A stretch of 64,000 nt of DNA from Owenia fusiformis. Taxonomy: Eukaryota > Annelida > Polychaeta > Sabellida > Oweniidae. The stretch covers positions 14,150,347-14,214,346 of the forward strand of contig CAIIXF020000009.1 in the NCBI GenBank assembly GCA_903813345.2. The letters are read 5' to 3'. The notes under the pieces are model-generated. The model saw only the letters and a program-made list of their open reading frames with translations. It did no database searches and had not been told where the DNA came from. Below, one piece after another: positions 35,563 through 47,035 of this stretch. A program made the translations under genes and the position numbers. Positions within the stretch are counted from its first letter, which is position 1. Each line of letters begins with the position of its first letter.

Positions 35563-37281
35563 ATGATGGACTCGAATGATTTTAATAATCAACCTGAATG
35601 TTCATTTACCCGTAACACTTTCAGGGCTAGAAGTCAGTCTATCACGGAATACCTAGGAGCAAGATGGAGACGCGTATCTATGAGTGATGATGACGTTATT
35701 TGCGGAAAGCGCCGTTTGGTTGCCAAGAATGGGGACCGCAATATCATACAAACTGATATACATCGGCGAGGACATAGTTATCTGGCAGACATCTTCGTTA
35801 CCCTGGTAGACACACGATGGAGGTTTATACTCCTCATGTTCCTTAGTGGATTCATATTGTCATGGATAGCGTTTGCGCTATTGTGGTGGCTTATTCTGCT
35901 CGCCCGTGGTGACTTTAACCACGTTGGTGATAATGACTGGACTCCATGTGTGGACGAGGTGGTTGATTTCCCGACAGCTCTCCTATTCAGTATCGAGACT
36001 CAACATACTATTGGGTATGGCAGCAGGGCGACTACATCTAAATGCCCTGAAGCAATCATCCTCATGATGCTTCAGTCAGTTGGAGGGACACTTATGACCG
36101 CTATTCTTACCGGTATTGTCTTCTCCAAGATTCAGCGTCCAAAGCGACGTTCTCAAACGTTAATCTTCAGTAAGAACGCCGTCGTCTGCATGCGTGAAGG
36201 CAACTTGTGTTTACTCTTTCGTGTCGGTGATATGAGGCGCGAGCATATGATTGGGACACACATCAGGGCAATAAAAGTAAAGAAAAGCGTCACGAAAGAG
36301 GGCGAGGTCCTCCCGTTGTGCGAACAGGATGTTGCCTTTCACGTACCACCCAATGGGGTCCTTTTCCTGGTATGGCCCGCCATGGCCTGTCATATTATCG
36401 ACAAGAACAGTCCGTTCTATCACATCTCTAAGGAGGATCTTAAACGTGATAAATTCGAGCTTATTGTCATCATGGAAGGAATCATTGAATCTACAGGAAT
36501 GACTACCCAGGTCAGAACATCATACCTTCCATCCGAGATACTTTGGGGACACCGTTTCAGACGCCTTACCATGTATCAAAAAGACACTGGTGAGTATCAA
36601 ATACGATACAACAATTTTCATTCTTCGGTACCTGTTGATACGCCCTCCTGTAGCGTCAGGGAGATGACTGAATATCCCGACATTGCCATGGTTTCGACAA
36701 CTTACTATCAGTCCGACAACGAAGAAACTATCCCACAACAGCATGTGCCTACTTATCCGCCGATTCCAAGTTTTAACAGAAGTGTAAGTTTCGAAGAGCA
36801 AGGAAATACAGTTCACGAGGACAGTGACTTCGTTTTTGAAGACATTGATTCAGAAATAACGGAAAGTAGCAAACTAATAACAACAGACTCAAGCGATCAA
36901 ACAACAAGTGAACAAGTAACTGATCCAAACATCACTAAACTGACTCAAGTTAGAGACGAGGATTTGAACACACCACTGGTCCTTAAGCGTTCAAAGGGGA
37001 ATAAAGTGTTCACGATCGAGAAATCTAAAAATGACCCTTACATTAATAAACCAAATCCACCCAATCCTGGCATCATAAAATTTAATGCCAGTAAAATGGG
37101 TAGTGGAAATGGCACAATTCCAAATAAATTGGTAGGACGTAAGGTGCGTAGTACTTGTGCCACTTCGGACAAGCTTGGCACTCATTTATCAGGAAAAACA
37201 CAAGACCTCAATCTTAATGACGTTACCAAGGCAACGGAGAAAAATACTTTGAAAAATAGGGATCTGATTACCGTCATTTGA
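35563..37281 (+). CDS. Inward-rectifier K+ channel, Kir family, paralogue B
   Basis: An intronless 572-residue paralogue of the channel at 29505, same strand, 4.2 kb downstream; a clear tandem duplicate. The core is nearly collinear: M1 about 86-112, filter TIGYG (GYG 151-153), M2 about 162-188, QRPKRRS, and the same cytoplasmic domain. The M2 rectification position is T179, against Q in A. The N-terminus is about 36 residues shorter. The tail is diverged but keeps short blocks: YPPIPSFN, SKGNKVFTIEK and NPGIIKF. It ends ITVI, again a class I PDZ-type C-terminus. The first codon pair is ATG ATG at 35563; either could start. The two subunits could co-assemble; that is inference. Confidence 0.95.
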   Translation: MMDSNDFNNQPECSFTRNTFRARSQSITEYLGARWRRVSMSDDDVICGKRRLVAKNGDRNIIQTDIHRRGHSYLADIFVTLVDTRWRFILLMFLSGFILSWIAFALLWWLILLARGDFNHVGDNDWTPCVDEVVDFPTALLFSIETQHTIGYGSRATTSKCPEAIILMMLQSVGGTLMTAILTGIVFSKIQRPKRRSQTLIFSKNAVVCMREGNLCLLFRVGDMRREHMIGTHIRAIKVKKSVTKEGEVLPLCEQDVAFHVPPNGVLFLVWPAMACHIIDKNSPFYHISKEDLKRDKFELIVIMEGIIESTGMTTQVRTSYLPSEILWGHRFRRLTMYQKDTGEYQIRYNNFHSSVPVDTPSCSVREMTEYPDIAMVSTTYYQSDNEETIPQQHVPTYPPIPSFNRSVSFEEQGNTVHEDSDFVFEDIDSEITESSKLITTDSSDQTTSEQVTDPNITKLTQVRDEDLNTPLVLKRSKGNKVFTIEKSKNDPYINKPNPPNPGIIKFNASKMGSGNGTIPNKLVGRKVRSTCATSDKLGTHLSGKTQDLNLNDVTKATEKNTLKNRDLITVI

Positions 37282-37414
37282 AGGAATGCACTCAGAACAG
37301 GGAAATTTCGGAATTTAAAAGAAATCTTATTTTGAGCAAGATTTGTATGCATATGGATTAGTCCCGAGGTTAGGCTATTGTAGATAACTTTACAATGAGA
37401 GTGCACGGAAATTT

Positions 37415-37420
37415 AATAAA
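37415..37420 (+). terminator. Candidate Kir B polyadenylation signal
   Basis: AATAAA lies about 134 bases after the Kir B stop codon, before the convergent sulfotransferase 3' end at 37651. Only 370 bases separate the two stop codons, so the 3' UTRs face each other closely. Confidence 0.5.
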
Positions 37421-37650
37421 TCAGATTTAGTCTACTGTAGTTTATGTACCGTATTTACAAGTCTACAAGATCATTTCAGACAGCGCATAGGGTGGTGGTG
37501 CAGTCTGGGTGGTGTTCATAGTTACAACTTTAATGAACAGAAATTAAGATGTCACATTTTACTCTTTACCTTATCGATCTCTCTGGATTTGGAAACAGTA
37601 TAAACATAATTCGTACAAGTTAATATGCTAGTCTCTAAAGTACAAATGAT

Positions 37651-40600
37651 TTATTTATTCGATGAAAATGTATCATGCTTTAAATGATTTAATATGCTTT
37701 CACAATTGTTTACAACAACATCCACAATTGTTTTACTCATGGTGATCTTCCAAAGTGCTGCTATTCTACGTGAATGTGTTTTAGATACTAATAATTTCTT
37801 CTTCAGTGATTCTGGAAATTGCGCTTCCCCAATGAAATCATATATTTGCTGAAACATTTTTATAGGATCGTTTGTCAGATCCTCGTATTTGATTTGAAGG
37901 AATACATTTGGATATTTCTCCTCTAATTTCCTTCTTAAAGTTACGTCACGATACATCCGTTCACATATTGAATGTATCATCTTCACTTGGTTGTCAAGGT
38001 CCAATTCTTTAAATCCCGTCCACCCTGTTCTTAATCGACTATTTATGCTACCACGTGGGTCGCGCATGAGATGGATGATTTTAACATGTGCTGTAGATTT
38101 CAACCTGCTTAGGTACAGACTTACAGCATCCATTGTTCCTCGCACCACCTTCATTAACACAACCTGAAACAATAATGATACAAGGCATTAGTATAGGCAT
38201 TAATGTCACCATCTGGCATTTGTTAATGACGCTGAACGGAAGATGCCGACCGCCGACACTAAAAATGGAGACCATAACAATTTATCGCCACTTTTGGTGG
38301 TGATATAACTTACACATTAAAAGATCATCATAAAGAAAAGTCTAAAATATTAGTATTTTGGACCATGAATCTTGGTCGATTGCCATATTTATTACATTGA
38401 CGCCAAAGGTGGGGAAATTGGGAAATTGGGGGATTTCAGTATACTATAACATTTTAAAAAGTTTTTTGGCGTCTTATTGTTTCCCCATTTACATTGAATA
38501 TTCCATGATGGATTACGCCAATTAATTCTTTGAATAATAATGATAATGTACAGTACATACACATGACAGAAATTGATGGCGATTCTGAATCTGATGATGA
38601 TGATGCTGCATTCGTGATTGTTACAATCAAACAGCTGGAGAACCAGGTATCGCATGGCAAGTGATTTTGGAGAGCTTTATTTTTGATTCCGGATATAATT
38701 GATGCATCCCAATCTTTTTATCAAAATTATGTGTTACCTTTAAATTATTAAATGAAGGACCTCGAGTTTTCCAATTTTTGGCAGTAGATCGCAATATAAT
38801 ATACATAGCATTTATCTGACATTGGAGAACGAACGGTATTGAAAGATATTTCTATTTACATGAAGGTGAAAATGCATAAAAAATCCACATGAATTGTAAA
38901 AAATATTACATTTTTCATTAATCATTGGTAATCATAAACATGAAAAGTACAGAAATTTTTTCAAAAAGCATATCTACCTTTTATATCAAGATCTCTCCAA
39001 AGTGGGATGTATGTGTTATCATACTCTTATCTCAAACATGTCACAGAGCATGTTGAGAACCCTTAATAATACAAGTGACATGCTTTTATAGCACAGTAAG
39101 TGGCTGGGAAAAAATAACACAGAAACTTTTTAATTATTATATGTGGTGGCTATATAAGTCTCTGAGAACATGTTCAGAATTTGAAACCATGAAGACAACT
39201 AGTTTCCTATCTAACACCCCAGTCACATTTCCTACGGCGACCGTGCGGTCTATCATTTCTGAGGTCAGTAACATTTACGCTCGCCGTGGAATTTCTGCGG
39301 TCGGATACTTTTGCAGTCACATTTCCTACGGCAGCCATACGGCGAGTTTTTGAATTACTGTTGATTTAACGTTAATTCTTCTTTTTATTTATCAACATCA
39401 GTACAATTTATAAATGTTGTTTGTAGTGTTAGGATATAGCATCGAATAAAAAGTGCAAGTGAAATATTAGTTGCTGTGGTATCAGTGACCTTACATCAAA
39501 CAGTATACGTATGTTGTGTTAACAGCAAATATATGACCAAAAACTGACAGAACAACTGTTTCCAAAGGTGCATTACCCATTGAACCCTGTGTACAGTCAA
39601 CGCAGGTCAAAGGCAAACCCGACCTGCGTCCACCGTTATCCACCTTTCTGCGGTCTAGCAACGGCCTGTTGATTTCTACAGAAATTCACTGATTTAATTG
39701 ATCTGCGGTCGACGCACGGCCTCCGTACAACAAATGTGACTGGGGTGTAGATAAATAAATATCAATAAAAAGTGAAAAACATCGTTCATATGAGATGTTT
39801 GATCGAAATAGGGGTTTTAGTTTATTCTAACAGTACTTCAATAATACAAAGTAAATTAGTAATAGTCAAGTGGTCCTGCATTCATGAGACATTAGATAGC
39901 TTTACATATACTTTGACTCTCCTTGCGTGCCCTCTATTAAACCTCCAAACAAATGAAAGATTAATTTACATCCATTTTTCAAAGATGGCAGAAAGATTCA
40001 TCATGTGTTTTACAGGACAAGAGCAACAAATGAGGGCTCTTCATTAATACACATTTTCCAAATCTCTATATGTATGTATGTATCTTTTATTCCCGATTTT
40101 AAATCGGATTTCATATAAACTAATTACATTGTTTGATTAATACAATAAACATAAAACATAAACATAAACAAGGTGACAACATATTTACAATCTTTAAAAG
40201 TAGTATAAAAATTTCAGATTACAAGATCTTCTGCAAGTTTATGCAAATAAGGGTACGAGACTAATCCCTGAGTCTGATATGACTATATGAATGTATCTCA
40301 AGATGAGCTCTAAATTATGTATCTCAAATGACTCCGAGGCAGGGCCGCATACAGAAGCACAGATTTCTCTTGGATCGAACGCTGGGTGGTTGTTGGGTAA
40401 CGCAATGTCAATAATGAGTTTATTCCTCATGTGATTGTACTCATTACAGTCGATTAGCATGTGATTTATAGCATCCTTATAGAAATTGCCACATCTATCG
40501 CAAAGAAGGTTGGAGTCATTGACGGGCATGGCTAAAACTTTGACTGCTGTGAGAATATACGGAAGTAGATAATTCCGTTTTCTGGCTAAGTTCCAAAGAT

Positions 40601-43402
40601 TATGAGCTCTCAAAACAGAAACGGAAATTCTGATGTCATTGCGTTGAGATTCACTTTGAACTAGGAAGCGTTGTCTGACTACATATTTACAAATGCGTTT
40701 CCACAAAATGTTATTTGGAAAATACCCGTTGTCTAGATATTGAATTAGGTATTGTTCTAATTCGTAGGTTTTCAGAATGTTTGAAATGTCGGCGACAAAT
40801 CCTGCCTGCCGGTGATTTCCGCCGTAAAGCAAATTTGCTCTAAACAGAAAGATGTCCTTTGTCAACGTCAGCTGTTGCATGTTGCAAAGCAGACCGAGAA
40901 ACGACAGCTTTCGTAGGTCAAGTGTGAACTGGACTGGTAACAGATCAGTTAAAGCGTATACAATATCAGTTCTGGTAGATTTGAACAATTCAAATAGACT
41001 TTTGAGGATGAAACGTTGAGCAATTTCTAACTTAAGAATTTCCGATTTTGTGATATTAAACCACAGCTCGCATCCGTAAAGTGCAGTGGGAATACAAATG
41101 GTCTTAATTAGATGTATGCCAGTTAAAGGGGTGAGACCCTTCGGATGTACACCAATTCCTGCCAGCGATGCGAAACTGCCTTTTAACTTATGACACGCGC
41201 TGGAGACTGCATCAGTGTTTTTAACACTCAACACCATTCTTCTTGCAATCTACTTTTGCCAAAAAACAAATTGCGCTCCTTTCTTTTTGTATAAATTACA
41301 ATTAACAAAATGTAATAATGTAAATCGCACACCAAGGCATTACAGCCAGGCGTATTCACCAATAAAGAAAATGCATGTTAGGCAAAAATTACTTGATTAA
41401 AGAATAAGTGTCAAGACGTGATAACAAAAGTGAATGATTAAATGATGATGGTGACTGACTTAAGGTGACAGCAGGAACTGAGAAAGTTGTTTCACAAAAT
41501 AGTTTAACTTAACTTGAAGATAACACTGCCTTAATGTCAAATGTGGATGTATGGTCAAAACACGCCTAGTCAATAATAAAGGCATCCCAAATCGCTTGCA
41601 ATACCATACCTTGTCCTTTTGAAAGAAAATACCAACTCACTGATTTAGATTTACAGGATGTCATCGCAAGCTGTCTACACGTATCAGTCAAGGCTTTTGG
41701 ATTTGCAACTATTTGCTTCATACAGTTTGTGAACACACTTATGCGGATTTTTGCATTTCTTCCTATCAAGTCATCCTTCATAATGTCTACATCAGCCGGA
41801 AGATGGTCTAAGTCACAATCTTGAATGTTGTTATAAACACTAGCCTCTAAATCAATGAGTTCTGGATCAATTCCAGAGAGTTGCCTTGGAAAAGTCATCT
41901 TCTAAAAGTAAAAATACAGTGATGTACTATATCGATATATGAGTATATTAATTTTCTAAATGAATCTCTGTTCATATTGATACAAACATTCTATAATCAC
42001 TTTGCAAATCATGTCACCATTGTTTACATAATTCTTCCATGAAAGTTTGTAGCTAGCATAAATGGTTGGATGTGGATGGCCAAAAGTGACTTTGCGCATT
42101 TTTAAATAATTTTACGCATACATATATAGATTTGAATCACACATACACATAGAGGGACGTTTTATCTATAAAAAGAAAAAAACAATTTTTTTTATCATAA
42201 TTAACAGTTACTCCAGAATGAGAGTTGCGTTTTTATGCCACTCTGTAGTTTATTGAGCTGGAACGGAATCGTTCTTAAACCTGTGTAGATAAAGTACTTT
42301 CTAGTCTCGTTTCATCGGTTGCATCTATCACATTTATTGATATTGCAATTTATTCCATAATAACATGTTTTCTCTGAAAAATAAACAGGGGATAAAATAT
42401 ATCAAAAAATGACCTCCATATACTACATGTAAAAATTGAATTCTCGCCATGAGAATTTTACACCATGTACCTTGGCATGCTGTGGATGCAGGGGCTCATA
42501 GACGTAAAACGAATCTCTTGTATGGTTCAACGAACTACCGAGGAATGAGGACCCAGAGCGTTCATAAGCAAATATGAAAATGAATTTCGTCCTCTTTTCT
42601 CCAGAGTTATTTGCAGAGATGGTTTGATGTGATAGCGATGGAGATTCATGAAAGCCTGAAAAAATAGCAATACTCAATCAACCGGTCATTATTAATTTTA
42701 AAAACTTTTATGATATTCAAATTACATAATCAATAGATTTGGACATAAACCAGATTTTCAGTCATTATGAATTAACTTGAAGCAGTATTCACACATAGCT
42801 AGGCAAGGTGTGTCCGATTCCAGCCAATCCAAATAGAGTATTCACATAATGAACAGTGTGTGAAATATCAATAACACATGCAAGGTCACTAGTTAAACAG
42901 TTGTCATGGTGATGAATGGATTTTCACATTGGATTTGATGACTTGCCAACTTGAAAATGTGTTCTTTTAGTGATTTCATTCCTTTTAGATGATTTTATAG
43001 AAAAATGCAATGTGTGAAAAGAATTTAAGCCCAAGACTCAATGCATTGTAGCTGCTTCATTCCACTCAGGCGTTGTTTCCTAAACGTTGCATTCCCGCTG
43101 AACAACACCTTCATGGTATGATTCAGCAAACAATGAATTGAGTCCAGGGCTTAAATCCTTTATTCATTGAACAATCCTCGTACTGTAATTAACCTCAACT
43201 TGTACTGTTTACGAAGTAAGGCATTTTTAAGCTTTGGCATGACGAAACGACTTGGAAATTCAAAGAATACAATAACTAATGACTTACCTGTCGACGAATA
43301 TTTATACCATAATAAAATAACGATGACCACCATCAACGTGTATATTAGCAAAGTCTTTACACTTTTAAAACGACGACCTGGACAAACAGCAGCCAATCGC
43401 AT
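37651..43402 (-). CDS. Golgi carbohydrate 6-O-sulfotransferase-like (CHST1-7 family)
   Basis: A four-exon type II membrane protein of 357 residues. It should transfer sulfate from PAPS to a Gal, GlcNAc or GalNAc residue of glycans in the Golgi lumen. Exons (minus strand): 43402-43288, 42655-42471, 41901-41641, 38163-37651; these sum to 1074 nt in one frame. A short basic N-terminus is followed by one membrane segment (about 17-33). The 5'-phosphosulfate-binding loop is RSGSSFLGSS (71-80), and the 3'-phosphate-binding motif is LMRDPRGSINSR (219-230). An in-frame TAA just upstream fixes the start at 43402. The protein is slightly shorter than vertebrate CHSTs (about 390-410). The stop codon overlaps AATAAATAAA. 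The 3.5-kb last intron holds a LINE fragment and a TIR element. The acceptor sugar cannot be told from sequence. Confidence 0.9.
39214..39748. mobile_element. TIR element in the sulfotransferase intron
   Basis: The left end ACACCCCAGTCACATTTCCT is mirrored at the right end (AAATGTGACTGGGGTGT, 39732-39748). CGGCGACC- and TGCGGTC-type motifs recur inside, partly as direct copies (39229 and 39330). No coding capacity. Target duplication not resolved. Confidence 0.75.
40070..41237 (-). mobile_element. 5'-truncated non-LTR retrotransposon (ORF2 C-terminus)
   Basis: The open frame 41237-40239 encodes 332 residues resembling the region C-terminal to the reverse transcriptase of LINE ORF2: PTALYGCELW near the start and a CDRCGN...H...C zinc-knuckle-like motif near the end. 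The catalytic reverse transcriptase core is missing. The 3' side ends in a short ATAC-type microsatellite tail near 40075, typical of CR1/RTE-like elements. It sits in the last sulfotransferase intron in the same orientation. The frame is intact, suggesting fairly recent insertion. Confidence 0.8.
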
Positions 43403-43727
43403 GTTTTATTCTTGAAGTAGAAATATTATAACTCTAATTCGCATCTGTTAAGGTAGACAGAGTGGAAAGTATTTTTGCCTGTTGTCTGACATGAGCATGA
43501 AATCCAATGTGTAAAAGCTTTCACTTATCACAAGTCTATCAAAAGGTAACGGGTGTTACCGTCTCTTCCAAAATGGTGAACATGGTGAAGGGGAAAGGTC
43601 GATTTTGATATTTTTGAGTTTTCATCGAATTATACTTCATTGCCGTAAACAATCGGGTTTAAATTTCAACCAGACCTAGTTCTGAAGTTCACATCACATG
43701 GAAATTCCGTAGCATGTTAAATTGTAC

Positions 43728-43956
43728 CTTGCATGTTAAGTGTGAACGCCACGATCCATCAGGAAAATAACACTTTGTCGCATCATCGTGAAAACGGACA
43801 TGCCCGTTGCTGTATAATGCAATCACATTACTCCTGGGCGGAAACATCAGTTTCGTTGGAACGTGGCGTCCACACATGAGATGACATAGGAACTCTACTA
43901 AAAATACTGTACTATACTATACTAAAATATCGAAATCGACACTTACCCTTCGCCAT
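43728..43956 (-). CDS. Small two-exon candidate gene, 5' part
   Basis: A 10-nt first coding exon (43956-43947, ATGGCGAAGG followed by GTAAGT) joins exon 43897-43728. That exon has a TTTTTAG acceptor and an AAG|GTACAA donor. Together they give exactly 60 codons from M to K, including the strand-like segment NVIALYSNGHVRF and CYFPDGSW. I do not recognise the family. The next exon (phase 0) was not found. It lies between the sulfotransferase start (43402) and the 44276 stop on the same strand, so it may be a separate gene or an alternative 5' end. Moderate to low confidence. Confidence 0.4.
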
Positions 43957-44174
43957 TTTGAAATAAACGGTAACGCTTCTTCTCTTGATAATATCAGTGA
44001 TTATACTTCGTCATCCTTAATAAGATTTCTTACAAAGTAATAAATGTCAATTCAATTCGACAGTTAATTAACGTTTACGACTTTATTTTCAAAATGTTTC
44101 ATTTACCGTTTACGATTTTAGTTACGATTACTGTAATGGGGTATCCAAGACCCCTCTTTGTTTTTTTGTTTTTG

Positions 44175-44180
44175 TTTATT
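44175..44180 (-). terminator. Candidate polyadenylation signal of the secreted-protein gene
   Basis: AATAAA on the minus strand lies about 95 bases after the stop codon at 44276. Confidence 0.5.
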
Positions 44181-44275
44181 GGATGATAGCATTGTCGTTA
44201 GTGAGCTTACAATTTTAGGGCAAATTAACCTTTAAATAATTCACTTCATTAAATGTGTGTTTATATCAATTGATG

Positions 44276-47035
44276 TTATTGTAATGGAATTCTCCTGTCG
44301 GTTAGCCATTTATTTATACACTTTTCATTTGCATGGAGTATGTTCTTTTGCACAAACCGTAGAGCGCTCTGCATTTCATGCTTGAAAAGTAGCTCAGCTG
44401 GAATGGAATAGACCAATAGACACAACTTTTCCCTGCCACGTGGTAAGTTTTTGTTATCTGCATATGCAAATTTTTTCATATTCGTCTCTAATTCTACCAT
44501 TGTCTTACACTGTTTAACACCAGACTTCAGTTGGTTTTTCTTTATTTGATCCAATTCGCCTTTAAGTTCTACATACCACTGTGCCACAGATACCTCTTCA
44601 AGTCCAGAGGTGAACCACTTCAAATAACTTTTAGCATCTTCCATTCGAGTTCTGTGATTCTGGAAAAGGGAGTTGATGACAGGAGTTTCGTCGAACGTGG
44701 CCATTTTGTGTCTCGCCAGGAGCAGCATCTCATTTTTCTGTTGTGTTAATGCCTCATTTGTTGATTCAATTACCTTCCTGTATATCTTTTTACATTGTTC
44801 CTGCCCTCTATTTTTGCTTTCTCCTTTTCCTATTTTATGATTTTGTTTTATATTCTCATTTTCTTTTTTGTGCGCGGCATCTTCATTTTTTGTTTTGTTA
44901 TTGATGAGTTGCCATGGGGCGGGTTTTCGTTCACACACCATCACTCTGTCTGGTACAAGTACTTCATATGGACTCATTTTGTTGACTGGAATATGAGGGG
45001 AATCACCTATTCTGTGCTTGACATTTCTTTGAGCAAGTTGTGTATGGTGGTGCGGGGTATTGTGTCCCATCTGCCCTGATAGTGCTGGTAAATGACCATG
45101 AGTATGTTTCATAGTCGGCCGGCGATTTCTATGGCCCGTATGATGATGCTTTGCCTTTGGTTGGTTTTTGAATTCTACAGTTAGCAAATCGTCCCAAGTT
45201 TGCGGTTTTCCATCATCAGACTTTTGATGGCGTATATGAGATGCGTAATGGCCCCGTGATATCATCCTATGTGTACCTTCATCCGTATCATCCAGATCTT
45301 CACTACTATCTGAGTCACCAGTCGCCATCCCTCTACGATTTCTTGGAAACGGATCAAAGTTGATGCGCGCGATTCTCTCTGCATTTGGATGTTTCAAATA
45401 CTGTTTCACAACATCACTACGCAATGGACTGCGTTTCTTAAGATCCCTTGTTCTGACGTTAAGAACGCCACAAATAACTGTATAAATGGCTTTATACTTT
45501 ACCAAGGCATCAGTACTCGACTTCAAGTTCTGTTGTTTTAACTGCATAGATTTCTGCTTCATCTGTTAAATCAAAATACATTATAATATCAGTGACGACA
45601 TATCAATTAGAAGTAACAGAATACCTCCTTTTGAATCAACATAAAACAACATACGAGGGTTGTCCAAAAATTCTTAAATTTCAGCTCCGATAAATCGAAG
45701 AATCATGGCATAGCATATGGCATGGCATGGCATGGCATGGCATGGCATATATCCTAGCATTACACCAAATGAATCGCATAAGGTCAATCAGGCATGCCAT
45801 CAGCTATATGTATACAGCAAAAATAGTTAGCTTAAAATGCTATAGGTAAAAATAAAGTACACTGTACTATGTACCGTACATCTAATAGCAAGTTAGTAAC
45901 GTACCTTCCCTGTTATCCTCATGACTTTAGTTAGAACGTTCAAATTAACAGGTCCACTTCCTTGCTTAACTGCTGTTGATCCCATGAGAATTGGCTCTCT
46001 GACACTCTTCAGTTTAGTTTGTTGTCTTGCGGCAAAATGGTTACTTGCATTCAGTTCATCTGATTTTGTTATTGGAATGATGACCATGTCTTTTTGTTCT
46101 CCACTTTTAATAATTGGTATTACATTTTCTCGCTCTTTGATGTCTTTTTTCAACACATTGCCATAAGGCTGGCCAGCCCTGACTGCATTTATTCTTTGGG
46201 CTGATTCGTTTAGTAGATCACAGATAGTATCCATTCCTGCTCGTTTTAACTTTTTGACTTTTTTGTATTCGTCCCATGACCTTTTTCCATCATCATTTTC
46301 TGATATGTTGCATTGAGTGAATTTTGGAATCTCTTCTGTTATTGCTAGTTTACTTTTATCGACTTTTGGGCCAACCCACTCTCGAACAGCTCTGTCTGCT
46401 TTTGTGTCCATCGCATTTTGGAATTTATATCTTCTTTTGCCACTAAACTCTTTCAATGTTAGCTGTATGGGGTCTAGTTCTGGGGACCCTAAGCTCCTAT
46501 AAGGTTTGAGACGAGACGCAAAGAAACCTTTACCTTTTTGTGAAGCAATAATGCTATTGTTGACACACTCAACAGCAGCAGCCTTGGCATCCATTTTATC
46601 ATATACTTTGATAACATCTTTATCTCTACGTGAAACACAATCAAGATGATATTGTATATTTTTTTTATATTGACCTATTCCAGGTCCATTAAATTCAGTC
46701 TTCATTTTTTTAATAACAGATTCTAATATATCGTCAGTCTCTGAGCGATGTCTTTGCCCTACATGCAGTCTGTTAGAATGTATTGCCGGTTGCGCAGAGG
46801 TTTGAATTGAATTTTTTACTTTACTCCAGTACATTTTATTCTTCAATGTTGATGTGTCGGGTCGAATGCTTTCCTTTTCGTGTGACCCGTCCCTGTCGGA
46901 ACAGACTCTTGTAGTCAAACCTGTAGATTGCATCCTTTTCGGCATGGTCAATATTTCTGTACTCCAACTTTGGGAAGATTTCCCGCAAATAATAACAAAC
47001 ACAACACATACTTTCCAAGAAATTTTAGGAGCCAC
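44276..47035 (-). CDS. Unknown 805-residue predicted secreted basic protein
   Basis: Two exons, 47035-45905 and 45562-44276, join in phase 0 (AAG|GTACGT donor, TTTAACAG acceptor) to give 377 + 428 residues. The N-terminus has a signal-peptide pattern: basic start, hydrophobic VCVVFVIICG, small residues after it. The rest is strongly basic and polar, with many Lys/Arg and few hydrophobic runs. It includes a near-duplicate pair VIPIIKSGEQ / VIIPITKSDE (first exon), an acidic-serine patch DSDSSEDLDDTDE, and a His-rich stretch of about 45 residues (second exon, about residues 135-185). I recognise no domain. The mix of signal peptide and nuclear-like basic clusters is odd; an alternative downstream start would remove the signal. 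Confidence 0.7.
45717..45748. repeat. (GGCAT)n pentanucleotide microsatellite
   Basis: About six copies of GGCAT lie in the intron of the secreted-protein gene. Confidence 0.9.
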
